Positions 29,405 to 39,667 are shown, counted from the stretch's first letter. The stretch: DNA of 64,000 nt from Prolixibacteraceae bacterium (GCA_017998095.1 JAGODU010000001.1:1-64000), one strand, 5' to 3'. Program-made: numbers and translations. The notes: a model not told the origin generated them from the letters alone.

Positions 29405-30397
29405 TTATGCCTGTGAAATAGCAACTGCTACTGCAACTGAAGCACCTACCATAGGGTTGTTGCCCATTCCGATAAGTCCCATCATTTCTACGTGAGCAGG
29501 AACTGAAGAAGAACCTGCAAACTGAGCATCAGAGTGCATACGTCCCATTGTATCAGTCATACCATAAGAAGCAGGACCTGCAGCCATGTTGTCTGGATGC
29601 AAAGTACGGCCTGTACCGCCACCTGAAGCTACAGAGAAATATTTCTTACCCTGTTCAATACATTCCTTTTTGTAAGTACCTGCAACAGGATGCTGGAAAC
29701 GAGTTGGGTTAGTTGAGTTACCTGTGATTGATACATCAACACCTTCTTTATGATTGATAGCAACGCCTTCACGTACATCATTGGCACCATAGCAGTTTAC
29801 TTTAGCTCTGTCGCCTGTTGAATAAGCAATACGGGCTACCTCTTTCAATTCACCTGTATAATAATCAAAATCAGTCTGAACATAAGTAAAACCATTAATA
29901 CGGGCAATAATCTTAGCAGCGTCTTTACCAAGACCGTTAAGAATAACCCTTAATGGTTCTTTACGAACGCGGTTGGCTGATTTTGCAATACCAATTGCAC
30001 CTTCAGCAGCAGCAAAAGATTCGTGACCTGCAAGGAAAGCAAAGCATTTTGTTTCATCGCGTAAAAGCATAGCGGCAAGGTTACCGTGGCCAATACCAAC
30101 TTTGCGGTCATCAGCAACAGATCCCGGAATACAGAAAGCCTGCAATCCTTCACCTAATGTAGCTGCAATTTCAGCAGCATTTGTCTGACCTTTTTTAATA
30201 GCAATTGCACCGCCTACGATGTAAGCCCACATTGCATTTTCGAATGCGATAGGTTGAATACCTTTAACAATATTGTAGACATCAACACCTTTATCATCGC
30301 ATATCTTTTTGGCTTCTTCAATAGAAGAGATGCCATAGGAATTCAACACTTTATTGATTTGGTTGATCCTCCTGTCGTAACTTTCAAATAATGGCAT
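29405..30397 (-). CDS. GGGtGRT family protein
   Basis: The 330-aa protein contains the eponymous motif VASGGGTGRTLHPDNM and the rest of the conserved family sequence (VADDRKVGIGHGNLAAMLL, GHESFAAAEGAIGIAKSANR). The family occurs in anaerobes, almost always beside a NifU-like protein as here (12 bp apart). No biochemical function is established to my knowledge; a role in iron-sulfur or sulfur chemistry is inferred only from the neighbour. Confidence 0.88.
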   Translation of the reverse strand: MPLFESYDRRINQINKVLNSYGISSIEEAKKICDDKGVDVYNIVKGIQPIAFENAMWAYIVGGAIAIKKGQTNAAEIAATLGEGLQAFCIPGSVADDRKVGIGHGNLAAMLLRDETKCFAFLAGHESFAAAEGAIGIAKSANRVRKEPLRVILNGLGKDAAKIIARINGFTYVQTDFDYYTGELKEVARIAYSTGDRAKVNCYGANDVREGVAINHKEGVDVSITGNSTNPTRFQHPVAGTYKKECIEQGKKYFSVASGGGTGRTLHPDNMAAGPASYGMTDTMGRMHSDAQFAGSSSVPAHVEMMGLIGMGNNPMVGASVAVAVAISQA

Positions 30398-30408
30398 ATT
30401 TTATCCTC

Positions 30409-31101
30409 CTATTCTTTACGTGGGTCAATAACTTTAACTGCATCTTCCATACGGCCATATTTTCCTGAAGCTTTTTTCAGTGCTTCATTAGCATCAGTAC
30501 CTGCTTTAATCATGTCCATCATTCTGCCAAGGCTTACGAATTCATAACCAATTATCTCGTTTGATTCACTCAAGCCGATCTTTGTGATATAACCTTCAGC
30601 CATTTCAAGATAACGGGGACCTTTAGCTACAGTTCCATATAGAGTACCGGTAACTCCGCGAAGACCTTTACCTAAATCTTCAAGACCTGCTCCGATTGGA
30701 AGACCGCCTTCAGAAAAAGCTGTTTGAGTACGTCCGTATACAATCTGAAGGAAAAGTTCACGCATTGCAGTATTAATTGCATCGCAAACAAGGTCAGTAT
30801 TCAATGCTTCAAGGATTGTTTTTCCCGGAAGAATTTCAGAAGCCATAGCAGCTGAGTGAGTCATTCCGGTACAACCGATGGTTTCAACCAATGCTTCCTG
30901 AATAATACCTTCTTTTACATTTAAGGTTAACTTGCATGCTCCCTGCTGAGGTGCACACCAGCCCACACCATGGGTTAAACCCGAAATGTCTTTTACTTCT
31001 TTGGCTTTTACCCAACGACCTTCTTCAGGTATTGGAGCCGGGCCATGATTAGCACCTTGTGCGACACAAATCATGCCTTCAACTTCGTGTGTAAAACTCA
31101 T
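30409..31101 (-). CDS. NifU/IscU-like iron-sulfur scaffold protein, partner of GGGtGRT
   Basis: The 230-aa protein has IscU-type motifs: Cys residues in VGWCAPQQGACK, the ETIGCTGMTHSAAMASEI block that matches the GCGxxxASxS scaffold motif, and a third Cys in NTDLVCDAIN. It is longer than IscU and has a family-specific C-terminal half. It is the first gene of a two-gene unit with the GGGtGRT gene. It probably binds an Fe-S cluster or metal, but whether it is a true assembly scaffold is not established. Confidence 0.8.
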   Translation of the reverse strand: MSFTHEVEGMICVAQGANHGPAPIPEEGRWVKAKEVKDISGLTHGVGWCAPQQGACKLTLNVKEGIIQEALVETIGCTGMTHSAAMASEILPGKTILEALNTDLVCDAINTAMRELFLQIVYGRTQTAFSEGGLPIGAGLEDLGKGLRGVTGTLYGTVAKGPRYLEMAEGYITKIGLSESNEIIGYEFVSLGRMMDMIKAGTDANEALKKASGKYGRMEDAVKVIDPRKE

Positions 31102-31135
31102 ATCGTTTAATTATTAGTTCTTTTTTAAAGTGTTG

Positions 31136-31143
31136 CAAATATA
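31136..31143 (-). promoter_or_regulatory. Candidate -7 element for the NifU-like/GGGtGRT unit
   Basis: The minus strand reads TATATTTG, matching TAnnTTTG, 35 nt upstream of the NifU-like ATG. The -33 region is only a partial match (TTTA). Confidence 0.35.
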
Positions 31144-31208
31144 ATTATTTAAGTGAATGATATTAAATTGAGAATATATCCAAACAAATAATAAAGACTT
31201 TTTTAATA

Positions 31209-33194
31209 TTAATTCTGATTTACTGTAGAAAAATATTCAACTGCAACAGCATTTTGTTCATAGGTTCCAAGTAAATAAAGAATATCACCCTTACAAAGAA
31301 TGTCTTTTGCTGAAGGATGCTCAATTATTTTCTCTCCCCTTTTAATAGCTACAAGTGTTATTCCTGCTTTTTTTCTCAGATCAAGTTCTCCAACACTCTT
31401 ACCAATAACAACCGGATTTTCATCAAGTTCAACAGCTGATATTTCAATATTGGGTAAATCGTCTAAAAGAGAAGGCTTTTTCTTGCCATCCTTTTCTCTG
31501 AATATTCCATAATAATCATCGCGTATGCTACCTAAAATCAAATTAATATTTTTCCTGGGAACTAATCGTTTTGTCAATATTCTTCCAAAAAGATCAATCG
31601 CTATTTCAAAGTTTTCAGGGAATACCTGATCAGCACCAAGTTTAAAAAGAGTTTCAATATCATTAATGTCTTTAGCCCTTACGATGATATATATATGTTT
31701 ATTCAACTGTCTGACCTTTTCAATAATTGTCATAGAAGGAATTAAGCTTCCAACAGAAATTACAATAACGTCAGCAGTTTCAATATGGGCTTTCAAAAGA
31801 ATAGATTCATTAACTGCATCTCCATAAATAATAGTTTCACCTTTATTTTGTCTTTCTCTGACAGTAACCGGGTCAAAAACAATAGAAACATAAGGCATTT
31901 TAAGATGTTTGGCCATCAAAGACAAGCTCAGTGCGCTGCTATCTTTTCCAACTATTACCAAATGATTTTTCATGCCGGGAATTTCAATTTCAGGAAGAGG
32001 GAATAATCCTTTTTTCATCAGGTCAGGGACAGGAAGCTTTAAAAGTAAATTAGAAAAAGGACTTGAAAGTTGTAAAATGAATGGTGATAGTGCCATAGAA
32101 ATCACAGCAACAGATAAAAATAATTGATAATAAAAAGATGAAATAATTGATTTATCCAATCCTATTTTAGCAAGAATAAATGAGAACTCCCCTACCTGGC
32201 ATAAAGCCAATCCGACTAATACAGTCCCCTTAAATGTATGCCCTAAAAGGAATCCAGTTCCTCCGGCAACAAAAGTTTTAACAGCTAAAAGAATTGTAAC
32301 AGATATTAAAACAATATTAAAATGGTGGATTACAAAATTCAAATCAAGCATCATTCCAATCGAAACAAAAAAGAAGCTTGAGAACAGGTCTTTAAAGGGA
32401 ATAAGGCTACCAAAAGCATTGTGGCTATATTCGGACTCGGAAATCATTAAGCCCGCTAAAAACGCCCCAAATGCCAAAGACATACCGAGCTGATAAGTTA
32501 GTAATGCAACAGCAAGGCATATTAAAAAAATGCTCATCATAAAAAGCTCCTGGTTTTTAGCAAAAGCAATGACTCGCATTAGCTTAGGGATAAGCCATTT
32601 GTTTCCAATGTATACAAAGCCGATAATTACAAGAGTTTTAACAAGCAGGATGAATATCTGACTAGAGTAATTAATATCCTTGTCTCCAAAGAAATCGCTG
32701 AAAAGCAATAATGGGACAAGCATCAGGTCCTGGAATATCAATATTCCAAGTACTGTTCTTCCATAATTTGAAGTAAGTTCAGATCTTTCCTGAAGAAGTT
32801 TCAACACAAGAGCAGAACTGCTCATTGCAGCAATAAAACCAATAAATAATCCGGTTTTTACATTAATACCCTGAACCCTGAATATAACCATGAATAAAAG
32901 AGCCGTAATAAAAACCTGTATCAATCCTCCAAGAAATACTATTCTTCTGATTTTAAGAAGGTGCTTTAATGAAAACTCCATTCCAATAGAAAAGAGTAAA
33001 AGAACGACTCCAATCTCAGCCATCAATTCAATATTATGCTGAGAACTAATCAATGAAAGAAGATGAGGACCTGCTATAATACCGGTAAGTAAATATCCGA
33101 CTATAGTCGGCATCTTCATTTTTGTAAATATGAGATTTACAAAAGTTGATAGAGCAAAAATAATTACTATGTCCTTAAGGATTGAGAGTTCCAC
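31209..33194 (-). CDS. KefB/CPA2-type cation:proton antiporter with TrkA-N and TrkA-C domains
   Basis: This 661-aa protein starts with about 12 membrane helices carrying CPA2 signatures (PTIVGYLLTGIIAGP, FLAGLMISESEYSH, GEFSFILAKIGL), then a cytosolic TrkA-N-like domain from about residue 402 and a TrkA-C domain (about 570-655). It probably exchanges K+ or Na+ for H+. The nucleotide-binding loop reads VGKDSSALS instead of GxGxxG, so NAD binding may be lost or altered. It stands upstream of DUF190 and crcB in gene order but is separated by 58 bp. Confidence 0.88.
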   Translation of the reverse strand: MELSILKDIVIIFALSTFVNLIFTKMKMPTIVGYLLTGIIAGPHLLSLISSQHNIELMAEIGVVLLLFSIGMEFSLKHLLKIRRIVFLGGLIQVFITALLFMVIFRVQGINVKTGLFIGFIAAMSSSALVLKLLQERSELTSNYGRTVLGILIFQDLMLVPLLLFSDFFGDKDINYSSQIFILLVKTLVIIGFVYIGNKWLIPKLMRVIAFAKNQELFMMSIFLICLAVALLTYQLGMSLAFGAFLAGLMISESEYSHNAFGSLIPFKDLFSSFFFVSIGMMLDLNFVIHHFNIVLISVTILLAVKTFVAGGTGFLLGHTFKGTVLVGLALCQVGEFSFILAKIGLDKSIISSFYYQLFLSVAVISMALSPFILQLSSPFSNLLLKLPVPDLMKKGLFPLPEIEIPGMKNHLVIVGKDSSALSLSLMAKHLKMPYVSIVFDPVTVRERQNKGETIIYGDAVNESILLKAHIETADVIVISVGSLIPSMTIIEKVRQLNKHIYIIVRAKDINDIETLFKLGADQVFPENFEIAIDLFGRILTKRLVPRKNINLILGSIRDDYYGIFREKDGKKKPSLLDDLPNIEISAVELDENPVVIGKSVGELDLRKKAGITLVAIKRGEKIIEHPSAKDILCKGDILYLLGTYEQNAVAVEYFSTVNQN

Positions 33195-33252
33195 AATAAA
33201 ATACCTTTTAATTTTTACTCACTAAAACATAAAAGTAAAATGATAATTCCAA

Positions 33253-33612
33253 TTATAACTTATATTTTTCTCCTTTTACATATCTTATAACCTCAACGTC
33301 TTCGACAAAGATGAGTCCGCCTTTTTTAGATTTATCCATCAATTCTTCAGCTAATGGAATAAAAGATCTGATTTTTGCTTCTTCATCAATAATTTCGATG
33401 ACAACGGGGAGGTCACCCGAGAGAGCAAAAATTCTCATAGTATGAATAGAATGGCTGGCGCCAAAAGACATTATACCCCTATAAACAGTAGCACCTGCCA
33501 ATTCGCATCCTCTTGCTTCTTCAACAATACATTCATAGAGACATTTACCATTAACTTTATCAGAATCACCGGTATAAATCCTTAATAATTTAGCTTTCCC
33601 CTGAAGTTTCAT
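33253..33612 (-). CDS. DUF190 family protein
   Basis: The 119-aa protein shows the DUF190 pattern: LLRIYTGDSDKVNGKCLYE, GATVYRGIMSFGAS and LPVVIEIIDEEAKIRSFIP. The ferredoxin-like fold resembles PII-type proteins. It is 2 bp downstream of crcB and is frequently linked to it in other genomes, suggesting a regulatory or accessory part in fluoride export. Confidence 0.85.
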   Translation of the reverse strand: MKLQGKAKLLRIYTGDSDKVNGKCLYECIVEEARGCELAGATVYRGIMSFGASHSIHTMRIFALSGDLPVVIEIIDEEAKIRSFIPLAEELMDKSKKGGLIFVEDVEVIRYVKGEKYKL

Positions 33613-33614
33613 AT

Positions 33615-33995
33615 TTAGAATATTAAACGAATTAAAACTATTCCAGCATAAACTGCCAATAAACCAAAGGCAACACTACCAAAAGTATTAATTAGCAATA
33701 AACCAATAGAGCCGTCTTTCAACAACATAAGATTATCATAACTGAAAGTAGAAAAGGTTGTAAAGCCTCCGCAAAAGCCTACCGCCAGGAAAAGTCTCAT
33801 TTCTGCTGTCAGTATGTTTCCCTTTTCAGATAAAGCATATACAATTCCAATCAATAAACATCCTAAAATGTTAACAATGAAAATTCCGGCGGGGAAGCCT
33901 GATGAAAAAAACTTTCCTGCAGCCAATTGGCTTAGATATCTGGTTATACTTCCTAGAAAGCCTCCAATGCCAACTATTAATAAGTTTCTTATCAT
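33615..33995 (-). CDS. crcB: CrcB/Fluc fluoride channel
   Basis: The 126-aa protein has four membrane helices and the CrcB signatures GGFLGSITRYLSQ, NILGCLLIGI and GFCGGFTTFSTFSYD; the last contains the Phe/Thr track of the fluoride pore. It forms a dual-topology dimer that exports fluoride. It is a single-copy gene here (no tandem second subunit) and is followed by DUF190. No fluoride riboswitch was recognised upstream. Confidence 0.92.
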   Translation of the reverse strand: MIRNLLIVGIGGFLGSITRYLSQLAAGKFFSSGFPAGIFIVNILGCLLIGIVYALSEKGNILTAEMRLFLAVGFCGGFTTFSTFSYDNLMLLKDGSIGLLLINTFGSVAFGLLAVYAGIVLIRLIF

Positions 33996-34053
33996 TTTAA
34001 ATTATTTCAAAAGATATATCCTGATAACTTTACAATACAAAATACAAAAAAAA

Positions 34054-34069
34054 ACCGGTAACAACCGGT
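34054..34069 (-). terminator. Intrinsic terminator of the DUF4412-like gene
   Basis: ACCGGT-AACA-ACCGGT forms a short hairpin flanked by A8-9 on the left and T8 on the right. On the minus strand it follows the DUF4412-like gene closely and ends in a T run. Confidence 0.8.
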
Positions 34070-34094
34070 CTTTTTTTTATATCTATCGTGACAT

Positions 34095-35063
34095 TTACTT
34101 TTTAGGTGTAAAAGAAAATCCTGATATTGAATACCCTGTAGTTGAAAATGAGCTTGATTTATTCAAATCAATACTTTTAACAGTAGTTACTGAACTGGAT
34201 TTATCTTTTTTGGATTTGAATTCATACTGAATTACCATTCCTTCAAAACCTTCAGTCTTAAAATTGGATCCATAACTTGAATTCTTGAAAATCTTATTAT
34301 TGTTAGCAGAAATATCCTTGGTTACCCATGCAATCGAAATTTCATCATTTGTTTCACACTTATATTCCTTACATTGATAACCGCTGATTGATTTTGAATT
34401 GCCGGTTTTGGCCATTTTACAATCTTCTGTTTCAGTATTTCCTTCTTCGACTTTACCTTCAGTGCTTTGAGTAGTTTTAGCATTAGGATCGAATTTAGAA
34501 GCAAACCCCGATTTCCTGCCTTCAGAATCAGTAAGTACCAGCATACATGAGTTCTCAACATCAATAATTGTAGTAGAAGAGTTGCCGCTACCGTTTACTT
34601 TCATCATCATATCTGATGTGCTTTCATTTAAACACATCTGATATTCCATTGGATCTGTTTTCTTTCCGCTTGCATCAGTTACTTCAATCAATGTAACTAT
34701 CTGTGAATTAAACTTATAGTTGTCTTTATGTTTAACCTCTTCAGTACTTACTCCAAGTTTCTTCATGATATTTGACATATCCTGAGACTCGTTCGAACTG
34801 CTGCTTCCGCTCTTATCAGAGGGCTCTGTTTCTGAAGTATTTTTGTTCTTTTCTTCCTCTTTGTCATTTTTCTCAAGTGCTTTATCAAAGAGCTTATTTA
34901 CTTCATTTTCAACTTTCTTATCTACTTCTTTTTCAACTCTGTCTTCGGCAGAATTTTTTGCAGAATTAATAGCACCTCTGGCAATATTCCTTAATATTTG
35001 TGCCTGAGAAGGAATAATAAGCAAAAGCATTATCGGCAGTAAAAGCAAGAATGACTTTTTCAT
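34095..35063 (-). CDS. Secreted protein, DUF4412-like
   Basis: The 322-aa protein has a signal peptide (MKKSFLLLLPIMLLLI, cleavage near PSQAQ). A highly charged Lys/Glu-rich stretch follows (about 30-100, including KEVDKKVENEVNKLFDKAL, probably alpha-helical). The beta-rich domain from about residue 110 has MCLNESTSDMMMKV and a SGYQCKEYKCE Cys pair. The arrangement resembles Bacteroidota DUF4412 proteins. Periplasmic or surface location is expected; function unknown. Confidence 0.65.
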   Translation of the reverse strand: MKKSFLLLLPIMLLLIIPSQAQILRNIARGAINSAKNSAEDRVEKEVDKKVENEVNKLFDKALEKNDKEEEKNKNTSETEPSDKSGSSSSNESQDMSNIMKKLGVSTEEVKHKDNYKFNSQIVTLIEVTDASGKKTDPMEYQMCLNESTSDMMMKVNGSGNSSTTIIDVENSCMLVLTDSEGRKSGFASKFDPNAKTTQSTEGKVEEGNTETEDCKMAKTGNSKSISGYQCKEYKCETNDEISIAWVTKDISANNNKIFKNSSYGSNFKTEGFEGMVIQYEFKSKKDKSSSVTTVKSIDLNKSSSFSTTGYSISGFSFTPKK

Positions 35064-35168
35064 ATTTCTTAATTTTTTTTTAGGTTTTTCAATTAGTATT
35101 ACAATAAAATTATGTTCTTTAAATTATACCATTACAAATGTAAGAATTTTTTATAAAACGTATCAATA

Positions 35169-35609
35169 TCAAGGCCAAAGCAGTTCAAATCCGTTATGAT
35201 CCCTTATCCTTTTAGCATCACAATCACACAACTCAGTTAAAATTACTTCAAGTACCAGCCAAACTTTTACACCTCTTCGGGCACATCCGGTAACAACCTT
35301 CTCTCTCCTGCCGGCCGATAAATGTATATGTGAAATCAAATTCCCTTCTTCATTCGGGAAGATAGTTCCAAAGCCCTCAACTTCACAGGCATCTTCAATG
35401 ATATGCTCCATAGGCTCAATTAAAGGAGCTCTGCTGATTCTGGGTCCGACAACAAGTTTGCTTCCTTTGTCAATGCCCCCGACAATCATAAGTTTTGCAG
35501 CATTAATTCCTTTATCTTTTGCAAATCTTTCAACTTCTTCATGTAAAATCTCTCCATCTTCAAGCCTTATAACGAAAGTCCTTCCTGCTTTTGCTTCTGA
35601 GTATCTCAT
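35169..35609 (-). CDS. DUF296/PPC domain protein (putative DNA-binding)
   Basis: The 147-aa protein is a single PPC (plant and prokaryote conserved, DUF296) domain: GRTFVIRLEDGEILHEEVERF, AAKLMIVGGIDKGS, then HIHLSAGRREKVVTGCARRGVKVWLVLEVIL. Bacterial members form trimers and are often called DNA-binding, although evidence is thin. The ATG at 35609 (MRYSEAKAG) is preferred: an earlier in-frame ATG at 35657 would lie upstream of the promoter elements and overlap the divergent leader. Confidence 0.8.
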   Translation of the reverse strand: MRYSEAKAGRTFVIRLEDGEILHEEVERFAKDKGINAAKLMIVGGIDKGSKLVVGPRISRAPLIEPMEHIIEDACEVEGFGTIFPNEEGNLISHIHLSAGRREKVVTGCARRGVKVWLVLEVILTELCDCDAKRIRDHNGFELLWP

Positions 35610-35632
35610 TTTATTATTTTTATAGTTAGGTG

Positions 35633-35665
35633 CAAATTTACTATTTCCGTATGTCATTAAAACAA
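35633..35665 (-). promoter_or_regulatory. Candidate promoter of the DUF296 gene
   Basis: On the minus strand TTG (35663-35665), a 22-nt spacer and TAAATTTG (35633-35640, full match to TAnnTTTG) lie 24 nt before the ATG at 35609. Confidence 0.45.
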
Positions 35666-35668
35666 TAC

Positions 35669-35676
35669 TATCTTTG
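35669..35676 (+). promoter_or_regulatory. Candidate -7 element of dacB
   Basis: TATCTTTG is a full match to TAnnTTTG, 25 nt before the dacB ATG at 35702. The -33 region has TTTC/TTTCC at about the right distance. It lies next to the opposing promoter of the DUF296 gene. Confidence 0.45.
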
Positions 35677-35701
35677 TTTCTTTAAAGTAAAAATATTACC
35701 C

Positions 35702-37159
35702 ATGAAACAATTTTTATTAATCTTCATTTTATTTTGCCTGATATTCCCAGCAAAGGCAAGTGAACTAAATAAAAATTCCAATATACTTGATTTTATAAGC
35801 TCTATCGGCATAGAAAATGCAAGTGTCAGCATTTATGTTTCTGAAAGTAAAACCGGAAAAACACTTCTTGCTTCAGATCCTCAATTATGTATAACTCCTG
35901 CTTCGACATTAAAATTGATTACTTCGGCTACAGCTCTTCAATTAAGTGGCAGTGATTATACTTTTAAAACTATAATATGGACAGACGGAATGATTTCAAA
36001 CGGGACTCTCTCGGGGAATCTGATAATCACAGGAGGAGGAGATCCAACATTGGGATCTTCCCTGTTCAATAAAAACAATGAAAAAAAGAAATTCCTTTCC
36101 GAATGGGTACACGCAATAAAAATCGCAGGTATTGATACAATTACAGGTAACATTACTATTGACCCGTTTATCTTTAGTGATCAGGACATTCCCCGAACAT
36201 GGATATGGGAAGATATTGGCAATTACTATGGAGCTGCGGCTAAAGGGATTGCTCTGTATGACAACACATTTGAAATAATATTCAACACTTCAGACACTAT
36301 TGGCAGAAAAACTGAAATTGTAAAATACTCACCACAAATCCCTGATCTTACTTTAAAGAATGAAGTTATTTCATCTTCTGAAACCAGAGATAACGCATAT
36401 ATATTTGGAAGTCCCTATGACAATTTCCGGATTATAAAGGGAACTCTGCCAACAGGCAAAAAAGGATTTTCAGTTAAGGCTTCAATTCCTGATCCGGCAA
36501 AGCTACTTGCTTATGAATTAAAAGAAATGATGAAAGATTCATTAATCAATGTTGCAGGGAGCTATGAAGTAAAAAAGCAAATTGACTTCGATAAAATAGA
36601 TGAATCAAAAAAGATTCTTGAATGGAAATCTCCCCCACTATCAGAAATAATAGAAAAGCTGAACCATGAAAGTATAAATCTCTATGCTGAACATTTACTG
36701 AAACATATTGGTTTGACCGTTAAAGGAAAGGGTACAAGTGCTGATGGCATTATTGCAATAAAGGAGTTTTGGACAAACAGAGGAGTTGATACCAAAACCC
36801 TTTTCATGGCAGATGGTAGCGGACTTTCAAGATTTAATGCTGTAACTGCTAAAAATCTGGTCGACATACTTGATTACATGTATCAAAAAAGCCCGTACTA
36901 CAATGTATTTCTCAAATCAATTCCTGTAAGTGGCCAGCAGGGAACACAAAAAAACTATTTTCAGGATTCATTCCTTAAAGGCAAAGCACACTTAAAAACC
37001 GGCTCTATGACACGTGTAAGGAGCTTTGCCGGCTACATGACAACCCAATCAGGCAATGATGTCTCAGTTGCAATTATTATTAATAATTACACAGGAAGTT
37101 CTTTTGAAATTAAAAAGCTAATAGAAAAATTCTTCGAGTCAGTTTACCTTAAATTATAA
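35702..37159 (+). CDS. dacB: D-alanyl-D-alanine carboxypeptidase/endopeptidase (PBP4, S13 family)
   Basis: The 485-aa protein has a signal peptide (MKQFLLIFILFCLIFPAKAS) and the three penicillin-binding motifs: SxxK in TPASTLKLITS, SxN in HESINLYAEHLL, and KTG in AHLKTGSMTRVRSFAGYM. The large insertion between the first two motifs is normal for class C PBPs. It trims or cleaves peptidoglycan cross-links in the periplasm. The ATG at 35702 is chosen because the signal peptide begins there; an upstream in-frame ATG at 35630 would add a non-signal leader. Confidence 0.93.
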   Translation: MKQFLLIFILFCLIFPAKASELNKNSNILDFISSIGIENASVSIYVSESKTGKTLLASDPQLCITPASTLKLITSATALQLSGSDYTFKTIIWTDGMISNGTLSGNLIITGGGDPTLGSSLFNKNNEKKKFLSEWVHAIKIAGIDTITGNITIDPFIFSDQDIPRTWIWEDIGNYYGAAAKGIALYDNTFEIIFNTSDTIGRKTEIVKYSPQIPDLTLKNEVISSSETRDNAYIFGSPYDNFRIIKGTLPTGKKGFSVKASIPDPAKLLAYELKEMMKDSLINVAGSYEVKKQIDFDKIDESKKILEWKSPPLSEIIEKLNHESINLYAEHLLKHIGLTVKGKGTSADGIIAIKEFWTNRGVDTKTLFMADGSGLSRFNAVTAKNLVDILDYMYQKSPYYNVFLKSIPVSGQQGTQKNYFQDSFLKGKAHLKTGSMTRVRSFAGYMTTQSGNDVSVAIIINNYTGSSFEIKKLIEKFFESVYLKL

Positions 37160-37176
37160 ACTTTAAAAAAAATATA

Positions 37177-38301
37177 CTAACCAAGTTCCTGATGACACTC
37201 TTTTAGCTGTCCTATAATTTGAATTTTCTGAGGGCATTTATCTTCACATTGACCACATTCAATACATGAATCAGCTCTGGTTCCCGGAACCCATTCATTG
37301 GTGCCAATTTCAGCGTAGCCATTCTTAGCGTATTCTTTTATATTATAAACCCTGTAGTAGTTCATCATTCTGAAAATATGGGGTATGTTCACTTCCTGAG
37401 GACAAGGCATACAATAGCTGCAACCGGTGCAATATAGATTTGACAACTTTTCGTTTTCTACCATTATTGCATTTATAGCCTCAACTTCAGAAGGTAAAAG
37501 AGGTTCCCTGTGTGATGAAATCCTTGCATTCTCCTCAACCATGTTAATGTTCTCCATTCCTGAAAGTGCACAGTCAATATTTGGGTTGGCAAAAACAAAC
37601 CTTAAAGCAAGTTCAGCATTACTTCTTACCTGAATACCCAGCTTTTCAGTTAGCTCCTTAGGAAGCCCTGTAACACGACCTCCACCAAGTGGTCCCATTA
37701 CAACAACACCAAGACCTTTTTGCTTTGCATAAGCCATTGCCTCTTCGTTACTCCTGTCGACAACACTGTATTGGCATAAAACCGACTCAAATATACCAAG
37801 ATCAATAAGCTTAATCATGTTAGCCGGTTCATCGTGAAAAGAAAAAGAAATACGTTTTATTAAGCCCTCTGATTTAGCCTGATATGCATCATTCAACCAA
37901 TCAGCCTTTTTATCGGTGGAAAGAAAGTTATCATATCCTATACCATGAAAATGATAGAAATCAACTGAATCAATATCAAGCTTTTTTAATTGTTCTTCAA
38001 GAATACGTCTGTAATCACCTTTCTTTTTAACCAGGTGCCCGGGACTTTTAGTAGAAATGAAGATTTTATCTCTGAATCCTTTTATTGCTTTTCCCAAAGC
38101 AATTTCACTCAATCCATTATTATAAAAGTATGCATTATCAAAATAATTGACTCCCAACTCATAGGCTCTCCTGATCATTTCAGTCACCTTATCTTCATCA
38201 ATCACCAGATTCTCGTTAACTTTAATCATCGGGAATCGCATACATCCAAAACCAAGCGAAGATATCTTAACGCCTGTATTTCCAAAATCTTTGTAAATCA
38301 T
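37177..38301 (-). CDS. Aldo/keto reductase with C-terminal 4Fe-4S ferredoxin domain
   Basis: The 374-aa protein has an AKR barrel (GFGCMRFPMIKV, the catalytic DNAYFYNNGLSE with Asp/Tyr, KSPGHLVKK, VDFYHFHGI). A clostridial-type C-terminal extension follows with CTGCSYCMPCPQEVNIP and CIECGQCEDKCPQKI, which should bind two [4Fe-4S] clusters. Such fusions are common in anaerobes and may use ferredoxin-type electrons. The substrate is unknown. Confidence 0.9.
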   Translation of the reverse strand: MIYKDFGNTGVKISSLGFGCMRFPMIKVNENLVIDEDKVTEMIRRAYELGVNYFDNAYFYNNGLSEIALGKAIKGFRDKIFISTKSPGHLVKKKGDYRRILEEQLKKLDIDSVDFYHFHGIGYDNFLSTDKKADWLNDAYQAKSEGLIKRISFSFHDEPANMIKLIDLGIFESVLCQYSVVDRSNEEAMAYAKQKGLGVVVMGPLGGGRVTGLPKELTEKLGIQVRSNAELALRFVFANPNIDCALSGMENINMVEENARISSHREPLLPSEVEAINAIMVENEKLSNLYCTGCSYCMPCPQEVNIPHIFRMMNYYRVYNIKEYAKNGYAEIGTNEWVPGTRADSCIECGQCEDKCPQKIQIIGQLKECHQELG

Positions 38302-38350
38302 ATGTTTGAATAGCTATTTAGAAATCTGAACAATTACATATTCAGAAATT

Positions 38351-38381
38351 CAAATATGAGAAAAGATTTTCCTTATTCAAA
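38351..38381 (-). promoter_or_regulatory. Candidate promoter of the aldo/keto reductase
   Basis: On the minus strand TTTG (38378-38381), a 19-nt spacer and CATATTTG (38351-38358; 7 of 8) lie about 50 nt before the ATG. Confidence 0.4.
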
Positions 38382-38410
38382 CAATTATTCAGATAAGTAA
38401 TTAAAATACC

Positions 38411-38460
38411 CTGTATTGCTGAAACTCTCTTTACAGGTGAATCTCAACAATACAGAGTTT
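38411..38460 (-). terminator. Hairpin after the CE1-like esterase, with an alternative pairing
   Basis: CTGTATTGCTGA (38411-38422) pairs with TCAACAATACAG (38444-38455) with one mismatch. A competing stem AAACTCT/AGAGTTT (about 38422-38428 with 38454-38460) overlaps it. It lies just downstream of the minus-strand esterase and could terminate it, though the T run is weak. Confidence 0.45.
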
Positions 38461-38467
38461 GAGAAAA

Positions 38468-39625
<1,158 letters not shown>

Positions 39626-39667
39626 TTATTTAATTAGAATTGATAGATGTTTAACTTTCATTAAAAC

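Noticed and set aside
33996..34094. Fluoride riboswitch upstream of crcB
   Set aside because: No conserved riboswitch sequence was visible; the only structure is the terminator of the neighbouring gene.
33814..34230. 138-codon plus-strand ORF across crcB and the DUF4412-like gene
   Set aside because: It lies antisense to two supported genes and runs through a terminator; no coding character.
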